Assembly (NCBI RefSeq): GCF_000189635.1
Contig: NW_002476290.1
Location: 212,252 to 276,251, forward strand
Source: Tetrahymena thermophila SB210
Taxonomy: Eukaryota > Ciliophora > Oligohymenophorea > Hymenostomatida > Tetrahymenidae
DNA length: 64,000 nucleotides
Direction: 5' to 3'
Below are positions 37,475 to 49,261 of this stretch, piece by piece. The notes below the pieces were generated by a model, which saw only the letters and a program-made list of their open reading frames with translations, did no database searches and was not told where the DNA came from. A program made the position numbers and the translations under genes. Positions within the stretch are counted from its first letter, which is position 1. The number at the start of each line of letters is the position of its first letter.

Positions 37475-39574
37475 ATGAAGAGTTTTGTCATAATAACACT
37501 AGCACTCTATCTTTCTTTATCACTGGCTTTGGTACATGAATGTGACCATAAAGGCGATGAAGAAATTGACGTGTACACTCCAGAAGATATTCATTTACTT
37601 TCTGAGGGAACTTTTACTCCTGCTCCAATAAGATTCACATTTGATGATAATGAAATTCAAAATTTGAGCGATCAAAATCTAAAAAATTTATTGCTAAAAT
37701 CTATCAAGACAGCCTAATTGTTTTATGAAGATCTTATTATTGTAAAAAAACCACATCAATCTGATATTGTTATAACGGATAAATAATGCAATTATCATGA
37801 TTTCTCCCATTACCCATGTAAATTAATTTCATTAATAATTCGTTTTTGTTTGTTTTGCTTTACATTATTCTTTTATTAAAATTTTGAGAAAAAAAAAAAA
37901 AGAAACTCATTATTTTTATACAAATTAATAATTAGAATAAAGCAACTCTGATTTTCATGTGTACATCTAAATTTACCAACTTTCGAGTAATACTATTGCC
38001 TCAGCTCAAGCATGCTAATTAAATGAAGGATTGGACTTCAGACCTGAATTAGCTGTTATCAACTTGAATGCATAGTATATAAAAAGTTTAGAAGATAACT
38101 ATTACAACTTTTAGATGATCAGCAAAATCGTAATTCACGAATTGTTCCATGCCATTGCTAATTCCCCTGGTTTGTATTCTAGATATAACAATATTTAAGG
38201 ATACTCTAATAATGCATTAAAATTCCCAAATATACTAAAATGGGTAAGAGATCATTATGGTTGCGAAGATCTTAGTGAATTTCCCTTAGAATCTAATGGT
38301 GGTCAAGGTTCAAAAGGCTCCCATTGGCCTAGAGATTTCTTGAATAATGATATTAATACTGCTTCTTTCTTATTAGGTAACATTTTTATTTTAATAAAAT
38401 CTCTTTTGCTAAAATTAAAAAATATAAAAGAAAAATTAAATTTATCAATCTTTATAAAATTTTAAATATGGTAGTTTCCCATAAACTATCATAACCAACA
38501 CCAAATTAAAAAGTGAATTTTAATTATTATATGGTTTTTTAAATACCATTATCAGTATTTTTAGGGTGTTAATTAATAAAGATAATCAGTAATAAATTTT
38601 TAAAATTGTTTCTATTAAATTCTTTTAAAATTTTAATAAGGTATTATTTTAAATAAATTTTATAAATAATATTTTTATTAATAGGAAACATGGTTTGGTC
38701 GGGTATCAATAATGCTTTGATTTTGGATTCAGGATGGTATGATATTAAAGACTATGAAAATAAGAATGATCCTATTAATTGGGGATTAAAAAGAGGGTGT
38801 GATTTTTTGATTACAGGTAAATGTAATTCTTAATTCCCAGAGTTTTGTACTAACTAAGATTAAACAGACACATTTATATATTCAGGAATAGGTACTTGTA
38901 GTTCAAATAAAAAGGACCTTGATGTTTTCGCTACTTGTCCATATATATTTTTATATTCAAATATGGAATGTTAAAACCCTTCAAATAATAATAATAAATA
39001 TAATGCTTAGTTATTTTAAGATTTTAATGTCGTATTCGGTTCAACAAGTTCAGCTTTCCAAAGTAACATGTAGCCAAAAAACACTTAAGATTTATCAAAA
39101 GAAACTGTATTATGTTATCCTAATAAGTGTAATGAAGAAAAAACAAAGATTAATATTTCTTTTGATCGCTATACTCTAACCTGCGAGCAAGATGGTTAAG
39201 TTCTTTATCCTCCCAAAGAATCTAATTTCAAAGGAAGCTTAACTTGCCCAATAATTAAAGATTTCTGCTAAAAATAAGTTTAATGTGAAGATTTCTGCTC
39301 TTCCAACGGGTATTGTATTGATGGAAAATGTCACTGTATCGAAGGAGTTACAGGTGATAAGTGTGAATGTAGTGAAAATAAAGATTTGAATTAACCTTCA
39401 TGCAAAAGAGTTTAAATCTAAAATTGTAACATTTACGATGAAAAGGGAAACTGTATAAAATGTTTTTCTAGTTACAAATTAAAAGATAACTAGTGTTTTG
39501 TTTTAAATGTCTTTAAAAGCAAATTAACTTTTTCATTGTTACTTATTGTAATAATGTTAAGTTTAATATTCTGA
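37475..39574 (+). CDS. Leishmanolysin-type surface metalloprotease (peptidase M8), 557 residues
   Basis: Three exons (37475-37817, 37936-38376, 38685-39574) sum to 558 codons. A signal peptide (MKSFVIITLALYLSLSLALV) opens the protein. The zinc motif VIHELFHAIANSPG has HELFH at residues 182-186 (38136-38150). The distal His ligand candidate lies in SHWPRDFLNND, followed by ALILDSGWYD and WGLKRGCDF, which are hallmarks of M8. The usual Met of the Met-turn is not exactly where I expect it, though NMVWS sits nearby. After the catalytic domain comes a Cys-rich EGF-like segment (CSSNGYCIDGKCHCIEG) and a C-terminal hydrophobic stretch (LTFSLLLIVIMLSLIF), either a membrane anchor or a GPI signal. This is expected to be a cell-surface zinc protease; this family is expanded in ciliates. 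Ciliate-code glutamines are frequent. Confidence 0.9.
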
Positions 39575-40286
39575 CATAATATTAATTAAATCTGTCTATC
39601 TGTTATTTGTAAATCTAATTTTTTAAAATCAAAAATAGAATTTAACATCATTTCAAATTATTTTTATTTTATTGTTAAATAAATATTTTAAAAATTTATA
39701 AATGATTAAATTATTATTTTTAAAATTGCAACTATATCTAATAAATAAAATTTTATTATTAGCAATTATTTTACTAATACCATCAACACATTTTTAGTTT
39801 ACTATGATGAATTAAAATATACTAAATATTAATTAAATAAATTTAATTAACATGAAGATATTTTTTCATAAATAGGATTTACATTAAAATATTATGAAAT
39901 CAAGTATAAAATTTAATTTGTATTTTTATATAAAGAAGGTTATTGATTAATTTTTTTTTTTACAATACGATCAAATAATAATTAAAAATAATGCAATTAA
40001 GCTAACGCTTTTATCCTCATCCATTATAATTTAACACTATTTCCACTTAAAATTTATAAATATTTCGAATTTTTTTTTAATTTTTGATAAATATTTACAT
40101 GATAAAGATAATAAATTTGACTAAATCTTAATTATAAATTTGCATTTATTTGTATTAACTTTTGCATTTAATAAAAAAATATATCAGATTTATAATAATG
40201 TATAAAATATTAGAAATAAAGCTTAACTTTAGTTTAATTAATAAATACAAATACATATTTAAAAAAATGCGATGCATAATTTTTTT
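39575..40286. other. AT-rich spacer between convergent genes
   Basis: 3' flanks of the metalloprotease (+) and HisRS (-). Nothing else recognised. Confidence 0.4.
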
Positions 40287-42591
40287 TCAATTTTCCTTAA
40301 TTTCTTCATAAGTATAAACAACACGATCATTAATTAAATCATCATGGTATTGAACAAGTTTTTGTTCGAGTGTTTCAAATAGCTTATCTCTTGGACAAGG
40401 TTCTTCTACCTTGGTGTAGGTACACTATTTAATATTAAAAATAAAAATTAGAATAATTATTTTTAAAATAAAAAAAGCTTTATTTAATCAAAAAAATAAT
40501 TTAAAAAAAGGTGATAGGTTTTACCTTAACCTTGACAAAGCCTCCCTTAATTTCTTCTTCACCTAACCAGATAGTGAAAGGAATTTAGTTTTCATAAGCA
40601 TAATCTAATTGTTTTCTAGGTTTAGGTTTTTCTGAGTAAATAATTTCAGTCTTGAGTCCACGAGCCCACATTTCGTTTACTAATCTAAGTTTTTCTTTGC
40701 ATAAGCCATTACCAACAGTGCAAACTAAAAATTCTGTTTCAGTTGCTCTGATTGATAATTTTTTCTTATATTGTTCTTCCAAAATATTGAAAACACGTTC
40801 AATACCAACAGAACCACCGACTGAAGGAATTTATTTGGAAGAGAACATTCCAACTAAGCCATCATAACGGCCACCACCACCAATAGAGCCGATGTTAGCA
40901 CCTTCAAGAACAGCTTCGTAAATCATACCTAATAAATAAATAAATATATTTTAGATATTTAACTAAATTTATTTGCTTTTTTACCTGTATAGTAATCAAG
41001 TCCTCTTGCCAATGAGAGATCAAAGCTAACATTAGAAAGGCAGTTCATAGCTTCTAAGTAATCGAAAAGAAGAGTCATTTCTTATACTCCCTATCTACCA
41101 GCTTCGGAAGCATCAAATAATTTGTCATCCTTGATTTTTTATAATAACTCAAAAGGCTTGCCCTTGTAAGAAACAAAATGTCCTAATTTATCTACAATAA
41201 CAACATCAAGACCTTTGTCTTCAATTAATTCTCTTCTAACTTCTGACCAAGGTTCCTATTTTTTTATTTATTATTATTATTTTAGTAAAAATACATTAAT
41301 TCTATATTATTAGTTACCTTATCAAGCTTGTCGATTGAAGAACAAATAGTTTTGAACTTAGAATGAGGAGCACCAGCTATCTCAATCATGGCATCCAAAA
41401 TTTTACGAGAGTTAACTTTAATAGTGAAAGGAGAGCCGAGTTCTAATGCTTATAAAATATCATTGACGACCTTAATAATTTCAGCATCAGGAATCATAGG
41501 ATCGTAATTACCAGCAATATCGATATCGCATTGATAGAATTCTCTATATCTTCCCTTAGTCATGTTAGGTTAATCTCTTCTATAGACCTAAAAAATCAAA
41601 TATTATAATAAGCTGCTTTTTATAATTCTTAAATTACCTTGGCAATGTGGAATCTCTTGAAGTTTGTAAGAGATTGAGTAGCAAGAAAACGGGCAAAAGG
41701 AACGGTAAGATCGTATCTAAGAGATAAGAGTTCACCACCTTAATCGTCAAGATCGTAAATCAATTTAGAGTCATTACCATACTTACCAGTAAGGGTTTCC
41801 TTAAGTTCAAAAACAGGAGTATCGATTTCAACAGCACCGTGTTGAAGTAAAATACCTTAAATGATCTTGAAAACCTTTCTTTTGATTGCCATTTAAAGAG
41901 GGTTGAAATCTCTTGTACCTTTAGGAATCTTAGGCTTACGTCTTTCTTCATTACGAGGGGCAATTAATTCATCGATTTAAGCTAAGAGCTAGTTGTTGTG
42001 TAAGCTGAAATAGTTTTAGCTGATATTCTCTTCTACTTCTAAGCACTTTTCTTCACCAGCAATTTTAAACTTTTCTTAAACTTCATTGAATACTACTTCT
42101 GTTCCCTTACCTAATTGCAAAAGCTTAACTTCTTTCTTCTTCTTTTTGCTATCATCTTCCTTTCCTTTTTTGTTCTCGCTTAGTTGCTTGTTAAGAGCGT
42201 GTAAAGTGTAATAAGAAACAAAGAATTCATATTGGATAGCTTGGTAAAGATAAGAAATATACTTATCGAATTAAAGAGCAAGGATAAAGTTTTCACCTAA
42301 TGCCTTATAATTGCCAGTCAAATAACTGAAATTAAGTGAAGAGTTATAAGAAACAACTTCAGCGAGAAGAGTTTTTACTTTATTTTCCAAAAGACCAGCA
42401 TTTGAAACTATTCTATTTAAGGTGTTGATAGCCTAAAGACTGATACTACCAAGTAAAGAAATTAATAAGTTATTCAAACCCATGAAATTCTTTAACTCAA
42501 TTTGGTTAGTAACTCCTGAAGATTAAATTTTAACATCATCACTTTCAACTGCTAATTCGTCTACTAAGAAATCAAGTAATGATCTATTCAT
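40287..42591 (-). CDS. Histidyl-tRNA synthetase with long N-terminal extension
   Basis: A class II synthetase that charges tRNA-His. The catalytic core starts at [19 protein letters not shown] (~41920-41865). It continues with [20 protein letters not shown], motif 2 in [20 protein letters not shown], the histidine-binding [15 protein letters not shown], and motif 3 region [16 protein letters not shown] with [10 protein letters not shown]. The C-terminal anticodon-binding domain follows ([20 protein letters not shown]). Introns interrupt at ~41589-41638, ~41257-41317, ~40930-40985 and ~40430-40525. Start at ATG 42589-42591; TGA 40287-40289. About 220 residues precede the core, ending in a Lys-rich stretch ([17 protein letters not shown]), far more than the ~50-residue WHEP-type extension of animal enzymes. 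No targeting signal, so cytosolic. Confidence 0.95.
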
Positions 42592-42664
42592 TAGTTAAAA
42601 CAAAATATTTTTAATAATTAATAAAAAAAATAAATATTTAAAAAATAAATGATATATCCTTTTT

Positions 42665-43909
42665 TCAACAATAACTACTTGCTACAATATTATTTATATC
42701 TCCATTATTCATTTAAAGATTTAATAAAATAATATTTATTATAGCTAAATATTTGCGATATTATAAATAATAACTGATATTATTATTATTTAATCTAAAT
42801 GACATAAATTCTTAATTTTTATTATATTTTTTTATAATAAAATTGTTTATTTGTAAATTATCTAAATTAATTTGCTAAAATTAAAGTATTTAAAATTTAG
42901 TTTATAATTACTGTAAACCATTTCTAACAGTGCCTGCAATTTCTATCCAAGAAGTGATTTCTTAAGTGGCTTTCTTTTTAGATAGTCTGCTGGAGAATAA
43001 TAAATTTTAAATTTCAGTGGCAAGAAGAGAAATGCTTCTTTGTAAGCTTCTCTTTTCTGAATAAGCAGTTAAGAATTATTCAGTGTTAATATAGCCACTT
43101 TCGCAGAAGAATGCATAACTTACGCTGCCTAATTTCAAAACATTCCTATTTAATTTAAACAATAATTTTTTTACAAGAATATTCTATAAAATATTTATAA
43201 TTTTAATTTTATTCTAAAAAATAAAGCAATATTATTGAAATAAAAATTTTTCAATTAAATTAAATAATTTAAATATCTCACTAAATTATCTAAAATATTG
43301 CCTTGCTATGAAATTTAGAAAGTAAGTTTGTTTCCATCATTTAAATACTTTTTCATTTATTATTAAAGCTGGATAATAAAATTACTTTGTTCCAAAAAGA
43401 TTCCATAAAGTTAAAGCAGAGACGTATGTACTTTGAACACTTAAGAGAATAAGTTCGACTTCGTCTTTTGTAAGTTAAACTGGGGCAATTCCAGCAGTTG
43501 TTAAGGCTTCGGTAATACCTTACTGACCATAGAATACTCTCAAAATGTTATAAGGATTAACAGAAAGACCTGATGGCTTGACAAATGCGTTGAATGTAGA
43601 AAGAACGAATTCGATTGTTGACTTGCGAATGCTCTTTCTGGACTTAGTAAGTGCTAAAGAAAGAATGAATAAGAAGCCTCTTGAAAAATTGCTTTCCTTC
43701 TCGAGCTTCAAATCGAGAATTGCCTATGATAATTTGCTAGAATTTAAATCAATTATTTTGTTAATTTCATCAAGAGATAAAAGAGCTTCTTTAGTTTCGC
43801 ATATGAAATCGTTAACAATAGTAGCATCTAATTGAATACCTTCGTTTTCAAAAACTACTTCTTGAATTTCAGTTCTATTTAAGTTTCTTAAACCTATAAT
43901 TTTCACCAT
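42665..43909 (-). CDS. Unrecognised helical protein; C-terminal end uncertain
   Basis: Starts at ATG 43907-43909 (MVKIIGLRNLNRTEIQEVVF). One intron, 43146-43385, splices exactly in phase and joins LTLWNLFGTK to NVLKLGSVSYAFF. The protein is helical and soluble, with Leu/Ser/Lys-rich segments such as SRGFLFILSLALTKSRKSIR. I do not recognise a family. Good codon composition stops around SWIEIAGTVRNGLQ (~42911), but no TGA follows in that frame until 42665-42667, giving an implausible ~80-residue Asn/Ile/Gln/Lys tail. The true end is probably created by a small 3' intron (candidate GT at ~42912 and AG at ~42875). The gene lies directly upstream of HisRS on the same strand, with little room for a promoter between them. 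Confidence 0.65.
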
Positions 43910-46129
43910 TTCTATGAAATTGTTTGTGATTAATAAGTTAGTTGTTGGCTGGCTGTTCCTACTTTATTAAAATATTCTGGAGTGAATTTAATTTTTTTTA
44001 ATTTTTGTTATTTTAGAGTAAAAGATATTTTTTATACTTTTTAAATAAAAGCTGCCTATTCTACCTGCTGATTGCTCACATGAGTAATTAATATATATAT
44101 ATTTCACAATTTTATTAAAATTATAAGTGAATGTTAAGAAATCTCTATTTCGCAAAATTAATAATCAATAGCTATTACTAAAAAGATTAGCATATATAAA
44201 AGTACATTCACAAATCTATAGCCATATCTTTATAAATAAATAAATAAATTATTTGAATATTTATACTCCCTTATGCTTTACAATATTTTATCTTTTTTTC
44301 ATCTATCTAAAGGCTTAAATATTTTGTGTTTTTTTAACTTAAGCAAAGACAGCTAAGATTCTTCAAAAATGAGATAAAATAAATTTCTCATAATTTTAGT
44401 TTGACTGAAATTTTTAGAATAATTTTCATGAAAATAAAGCAAAAAGCAAAAGAAAGGAAAGTTAAAATTTCCAACTTAGAGTTAAAATTTAAATTAAAAT
44501 ATCAGAATATCAACTTCTTGTTTCTTTAATCGACACTTTTCATAAAAAATATTCTTTTATTAATTATTATATCTTAGTATACGTTCATAAATCATTAAGC
44601 ATAGTAAATTCTTAGATATTATTTAATATTTATTCCTTACCAATTTAGTAGATAAAAAATTGTTTTTTTTATAGATGAGATTTTTATAAATATTGAAATA
44701 TGTAAGTAAACTGAACTTGAAACAAGACAACTTAATTGTTGAGAAAGTAATTCTTAAAAAATGTTATATCAAGTTAAAATATTTATATATCAGGCATATG
44801 AATTTTAAGATTAGTAAATAATTAAACTTTTATTTTTAATTAATAGCATTTATAAAAGGAATTTGAAATAAATTAAATCAAAATTTAGTTTACATATGTG
44901 TAAAAATCAATATTTTTTTTATTTACTTTTAATATTCATAAAGCGATTAAAAAGTAATTCTTTTATTAAAATATAGGTATATCACTCATTTTATGTTTAT
45001 TATTAAGTCAAGTTTAATTAATCTACAATAGCAATATATTTTATTAATATTAGAGTGATATTACTAATACCAATATTTATAATGTAATTAATTATTCAAA
45101 CTAAATTTAAATACTGTTTTAAATTGTTTGTGTGAATAAATATTCTTATTGGTTAACTTTATGTAATTTAAAAGCATAAAATAATTCTTTTACAAAGCAC
45201 AATTTATTGGTTTTGAAATAAAATTTTTATTAAAATTTGCAATATTTTGGTTATTTCGTTATTAATTAGTGATATCTGCAAAATGCATCATTCTTTAGAT
45301 GTCATATTAAATAATATGTATTGAATATTTTTTCTATTAATCTGTCTATTTTTTAAATAAAAATAGATAGATAGATATATATTTTTGAGTTGTCATCATT
45401 AAAATCATAGTTCATGGAAGGGTTTAAGATTTTATATCTTTTTATATCATTTGAATTTTATGTTAAACTAAATAAAATTATTTATTTATTGGATTAACTT
45501 TTCAAAAATAATTAAAAGAATATTTTATTTTTAAAAATGAGAGGAGTTTTCGCATATCTTTTTATTATATAAATACTAAATAAATAATTTTTATAAATTA
45601 AAATAATAGCCAGTTTAAAATGCTTCAAATAAAATAATATTTTGTTAATAATAAATCATATGTTTTAATCTAGAAAATTAAATTACTAAAAAAATAAATA
45701 AATTTTGCTAATCAGAAACAAATGTTTGATTTTTTTTAATTAATTATTTAAAAAGTATTATCAGCAAAATAAATAAATAAATAAAGATTAAAAAAAACTA
45801 TTTTAAATAATTTTTCAATTTTAAAAATCATAAAATAATTTATTTAATTGCGTTTTAATTTAAATAAGTAAATTTGTAAAAGATAAAGTAATAATCGATT
45901 TTTTTATTTTTAATTTAAATAGATTTAAATAAAGAATAAAATATTAAATGCTATCAAGAAAATGAATGTATTCACCTATAAATTGAATGATAATAATGCA
46001 GTTTAGATGGAAATATTTTAAAATATTCATATTTAATAAAATAACCAAATTTACTAATCCTTCTTTTTAGAAAATAGGTACAAAATGTTACATAGACTTA
46101 TTTCATAATTTAATATATTTTTCAAATGG
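43910..46129. other. Long AT-rich intergenic region, no gene seen
   Basis: About 2.2 kb of A/T-rich DNA with homopolymers and short ATAG and AAAT runs (for example ~45364-45380). No frame on either strand has gene-like composition under the ciliate code. Confidence 0.45.
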
Positions 46130-46136
46130 AAAAAAA
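46130..46136 (-). terminator. Pol III T-run terminator of the first tRNA-Lys
   Basis: On the minus strand a run of seven T begins five bases past the tRNA 3' end, the standard RNA polymerase III stop signal. Confidence 0.75.
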
Positions 46137-46140
46137 GATT

Positions 46141-46213
46141 AGCCCGCCGTGGGGCTCGAACCCACGACCACAAGATTAAGAGTCTTGCGCTCTACCGACT
46201 GAGCTAGGCGGGC
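46141..46213 (-). tRNA. tRNA-Lys (anticodon CTT)
   Basis: Complete 73-nt cloverleaf on the minus strand. The acceptor stem is GCCCGCC/GGCGGGC, the D-arm region is GCTCAGTCGGTAGAGC, and the anticodon arm is CAAGA-CTCTTAA-TCTTG. The TpsiC arm is CGTGG-GTTCGAG-CCCACG-like. Anticodon CTT reads AAG (Lys). Discriminator base is T and no CCA is encoded, as expected for a eukaryotic nuclear gene. The internal A and B boxes are intact and there is no intron. The sequence is identical to the second copy 212 bp away. Confidence 0.97.
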
Positions 46214-46341
46214 TATTCAATTAATTAAAATTTTTAATTTCTTTTGTTTTACTTTTTTTAAAGAAAACTCATTTTTAGTAATATGAATGAGAGTTAATTA
46301 AAATAGATTAGTTAAGATTATTTTTAAATTTATTCTTATAG

Positions 46342-46347
46342 AAAAAA
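46342..46347 (-). terminator. Pol III T-run terminator of the second tRNA-Lys
   Basis: Six T on the minus strand, starting six bases past the tRNA 3' end. Confidence 0.72.
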
Positions 46348-46352
46348 GAGTA

Positions 46353-46425
46353 AGCCCGCCGTGGGGCTCGAACCCACGACCACAAGATTAAGAGTCTTGC
46401 GCTCTACCGACTGAGCTAGGCGGGC
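46353..46425 (-). tRNA. tRNA-Lys (anticodon CTT), second identical copy
   Basis: Same 73-nt sequence as the copy at 46141-46213, same strand, with different flanks. The duplication is therefore either old with the gene body kept identical by selection or conversion, or limited to the gene itself. Each copy has its own T-run terminator and internal promoter boxes, so both look functional. Confidence 0.97.
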
Positions 46426-46542
46426 TTTACAACATATTTTTGGAGTTTTACTGTATCACATTTGATAATTTCGTTTTTATCAATCAACATTAAAATAAAT
46501 AACACCATTTAAATAAAATAAAAAAATATGTTCTATATTATT

Positions 46543-46644
46543 ACTCATTTATGAGATGCAAATATAAAATATTTTTACTCATTTATGAGATGCAAATATA
46601 AAATATTTTTACTCATTTATGAGATGCAAATATAAAATATTTTT
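46543..46644. repeat. Three perfect-looking tandem copies of a 34-bp unit
   Basis: The unit begins ACTCATTTATGAGATGCAAA and ends TATAAAATATTTTT; copies at 46543-46576, 46577-46610 and 46611-46644. It sits upstream of the tRNA pair. The ACTCATTTATGAG... start is partly palindromic (CTCAT/ATGAG). Confidence 0.9.
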
Positions 46645-46970
46645 AACTCCAATAATATTGAATTATAAAATAAATATTCAAAAAAAAATTAGTTTTTGAT
46701 TCTTTTATTTTTTTTTCAGAATTATTAGTTTTGATTGTCATAAAAAGTAGGAAGTTTAAATTTGTTTGTCAAATATTCTTATCAGAATTCAACCTTTTTT
46801 ACACTTTTTTTATTTATATTGAATGAATTTTAAATATTGTTAGGGAAGATAAAATTTTTTATATAATAATTCCAAATTTAAACACATTAAACTAATAGTT
46901 TTATGCGCATGCTAATTAAAAATATTTAATAATTATAAATATAATTAAATAATCAAAAAAGGAAGGAAGA

Positions 46971-47531
46971 ATGGGCCAATAAATCTAAAAAGCTATTGCC
47001 TTTGTTAAATAACCATAGAAAAGAAGTGTGTGTATCTTCGGGTTAGATTAAGCAGGAAAAACAACAATCCTTTATTACATGAAAGATAATAAAATAGTAG
47101 CAACTACTTCATAAGCAAGATTTAATTTTGAAGTCTTTTAATATTAAGATATTCAATTTAAAGTGTGTGATTTATAATATAACTAAAATATGAGATTGAT
47201 CTATCATCATTATTATAGCAATTGTGATGCTATTGTATTTGTAATTGATTCAAGTGATTCTTAAAGATTTAATCAAGCTAAGGAAATTTTAGAATTCTTA
47301 TATTAAGATCAAATATTGAAAAATATACCTTTATTAGTGTTAGCCAATAAGTAGGACATAGCTGTTTTAAGCATTTAATAAATTCAAGAAGATCTTTAAT
47401 TAAACCAGATTTAAAATATTTAAAATTGGCACATTTAAGGATGCTCTTCAATAACAGGTTAAGGCATTAAAGAAGGATTTAATTGGTTAGTTAATATTTT
47501 TAATTCAAACCCTAAAAATAAAAAAAAATGA
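46971..47531 (+). CDS. Divergent ARF/ARL-like small GTPase, 186 residues
   Basis: A single exon of exactly 187 codons, ATG 46971 to TGA 47529-47531. It begins MGQQ, so Gly2 could be myristoylated as in ARF proteins. The P-loop is intact and ARF-like: GLDQAGKTTILYYM. The nucleotide-specificity motif NKQD is intact (PLLVLANKQDIAVL), and the C-terminal G5 region is CSSITGQGIKEGFNWLVNIF. The switches are degenerate. ARF switch I PTIGFN corresponds to TTSQARFNF here, and switch II WDVGGQ corresponds to CDLQYN, losing both the DxxG glycine and the catalytic Gln. It may bind nucleotide but should not hydrolyse GTP in the normal way. The ARF family assignment is firm, the subfamily is not. Confidence 0.88.
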
Positions 47532-49261
47532 AAATTTTATTTATTTATTTATTTATGAAGTTGCTAAATGGAATTGAAAACACTAAAAATCATTAATAAA
47601 TAATTTTTATTAATTTGTTTCTAAAAGAAATATTATAATTTAAATCTAATCATGAAAATAATTTGAAGAATGTCTGTCATATTTATATTTTTATTATTTA
47701 TTTTGTTAAAAGTATAAATTAAAATTTTGTTTAAAATCTTTATATAATAGAATCTTTGCTAATCTTATATCGTATTTAATTAATATATAACTTAAAATTC
47801 AAGTACTATAAATCTTTGTAAATTTTCATCATCAAATATTTTTACCTAAAAGAAAAAATAAAAGATATTTTTAAATATTACATAAAAATAAAGAAATTCA
47901 AACATTAAAATGATTTGTAAAAAATAGGAGGAATTACTATATTAATTTATATAAATAATCTTATTTTATTTAATTCATCTTAACAATTTAAAAAAAAAAT
48001 ACCATTTTTATTTCTTTAAATATTTTTAGACTTTTCTTATTAAATTTACTTTTGAAAGCTTAATGGTTAAAAATAAATATTTTAGATGGAAGTCTTTGTT
48101 TTTTTTGTTGATTGATTTGATTTAATATAAATTAATCTAACAAAGTTTTCATGATTTAAGCTTTTAAAAATTATCAAAAGCTTAAATCAATTAATAAAAA
48201 TGAGATTGTGATTTATCTCTTGATTAAAGTAAGCTTTATAAATGTTATCTACTGATGTTGCTTATTTACCTTAAAATAATCTATAAAATATAATTAAATC
48301 AATTTTTGCTTTTTAAATTATTTTTAGATTAATTAATCATCTATTTGACAATGTACTAGCATTTAAATCAACATACTTATCTAATATTTATATGTGAAAT
48401 TAGTATCAGAAATAAAAGTATTTATCAGTGCCTGTTAAATATAGTACCATTTTTTAATTTATTAGATTTTTCTTAAAATATACAAAATTTTTCTAATATT
48501 GATTTTCTTAACTTTCTTATTCTTTGTTATACTCATTTTCTATATTAATATTTTTAATAAAAAGCTACCTACTTTCATTGTTTTGAATCATTATTTTAAT
48601 ATCTAAAATATTTTTTTGATATTCATAAAATACTAAAAAATTCACAAAGTAAATTTTTTTATGAAGTTTTAAGTATCACTAAGTAACCAACCGTTTGTTT
48701 ACTAATTCTTTATATGATATAATTTTAGATTTCTTTATTTAATTATTAGTAAAAGTGACAATTTTAGAAAAAGTAGTAGCTATTACAAATAATATTAACC
48801 ATCTGATAAAATATGATTTATGTAAATCTATAAATAAATACAAAAATTATTAGAAATATTTACTACATATCTTAACAAAATGTTTAACTAAAATATGCCT
48901 AATTTTATTATAAAATTATTTTGATGAAAACCTTTTAATTTTATATATTGTATACAATTTGAATTATAAAAAATTTATTTTTTTTGTAAGTTTACAAAGA
49001 TAAATTTTAAACTATAAAATCTTACTATTATTTGATTAATAGATAAATCCTTTTGATCTATAATTTGATAAATTTTTCTGAAAATTAGTTAGCAATTTTA
49101 AAAAGATTTTAGTTTTAAATAATCATGTCTTTATTTAGAGTATCTTTTTATGATGAAATATGAAAATTAAAATCATTAAAACTTATACATGAAATGAAAT
49201 TTAAATACATTAAAAATAAATAAATATAATAAAATCATTTCTTTTTTTGAATTTAACTATT
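47532..49261. other. AT-rich spacer between convergent genes, no gene seen
   Basis: About 1.7 kb of A/T-rich DNA after the GTPase gene. A GTAACCAACCGTTTG stretch at ~48683 only loosely resembles the Tetrahymena chromosome-breakage sequence. Confidence 0.4.

Noticed and set aside
48682-48697. Possible chromosome-breakage sequence (GTAACCAACCGTTTG)
   Set aside because: It matches only the ACCAACC core of the known 15-bp Tetrahymena element and differs at several flanking positions; no telomere addition is near.
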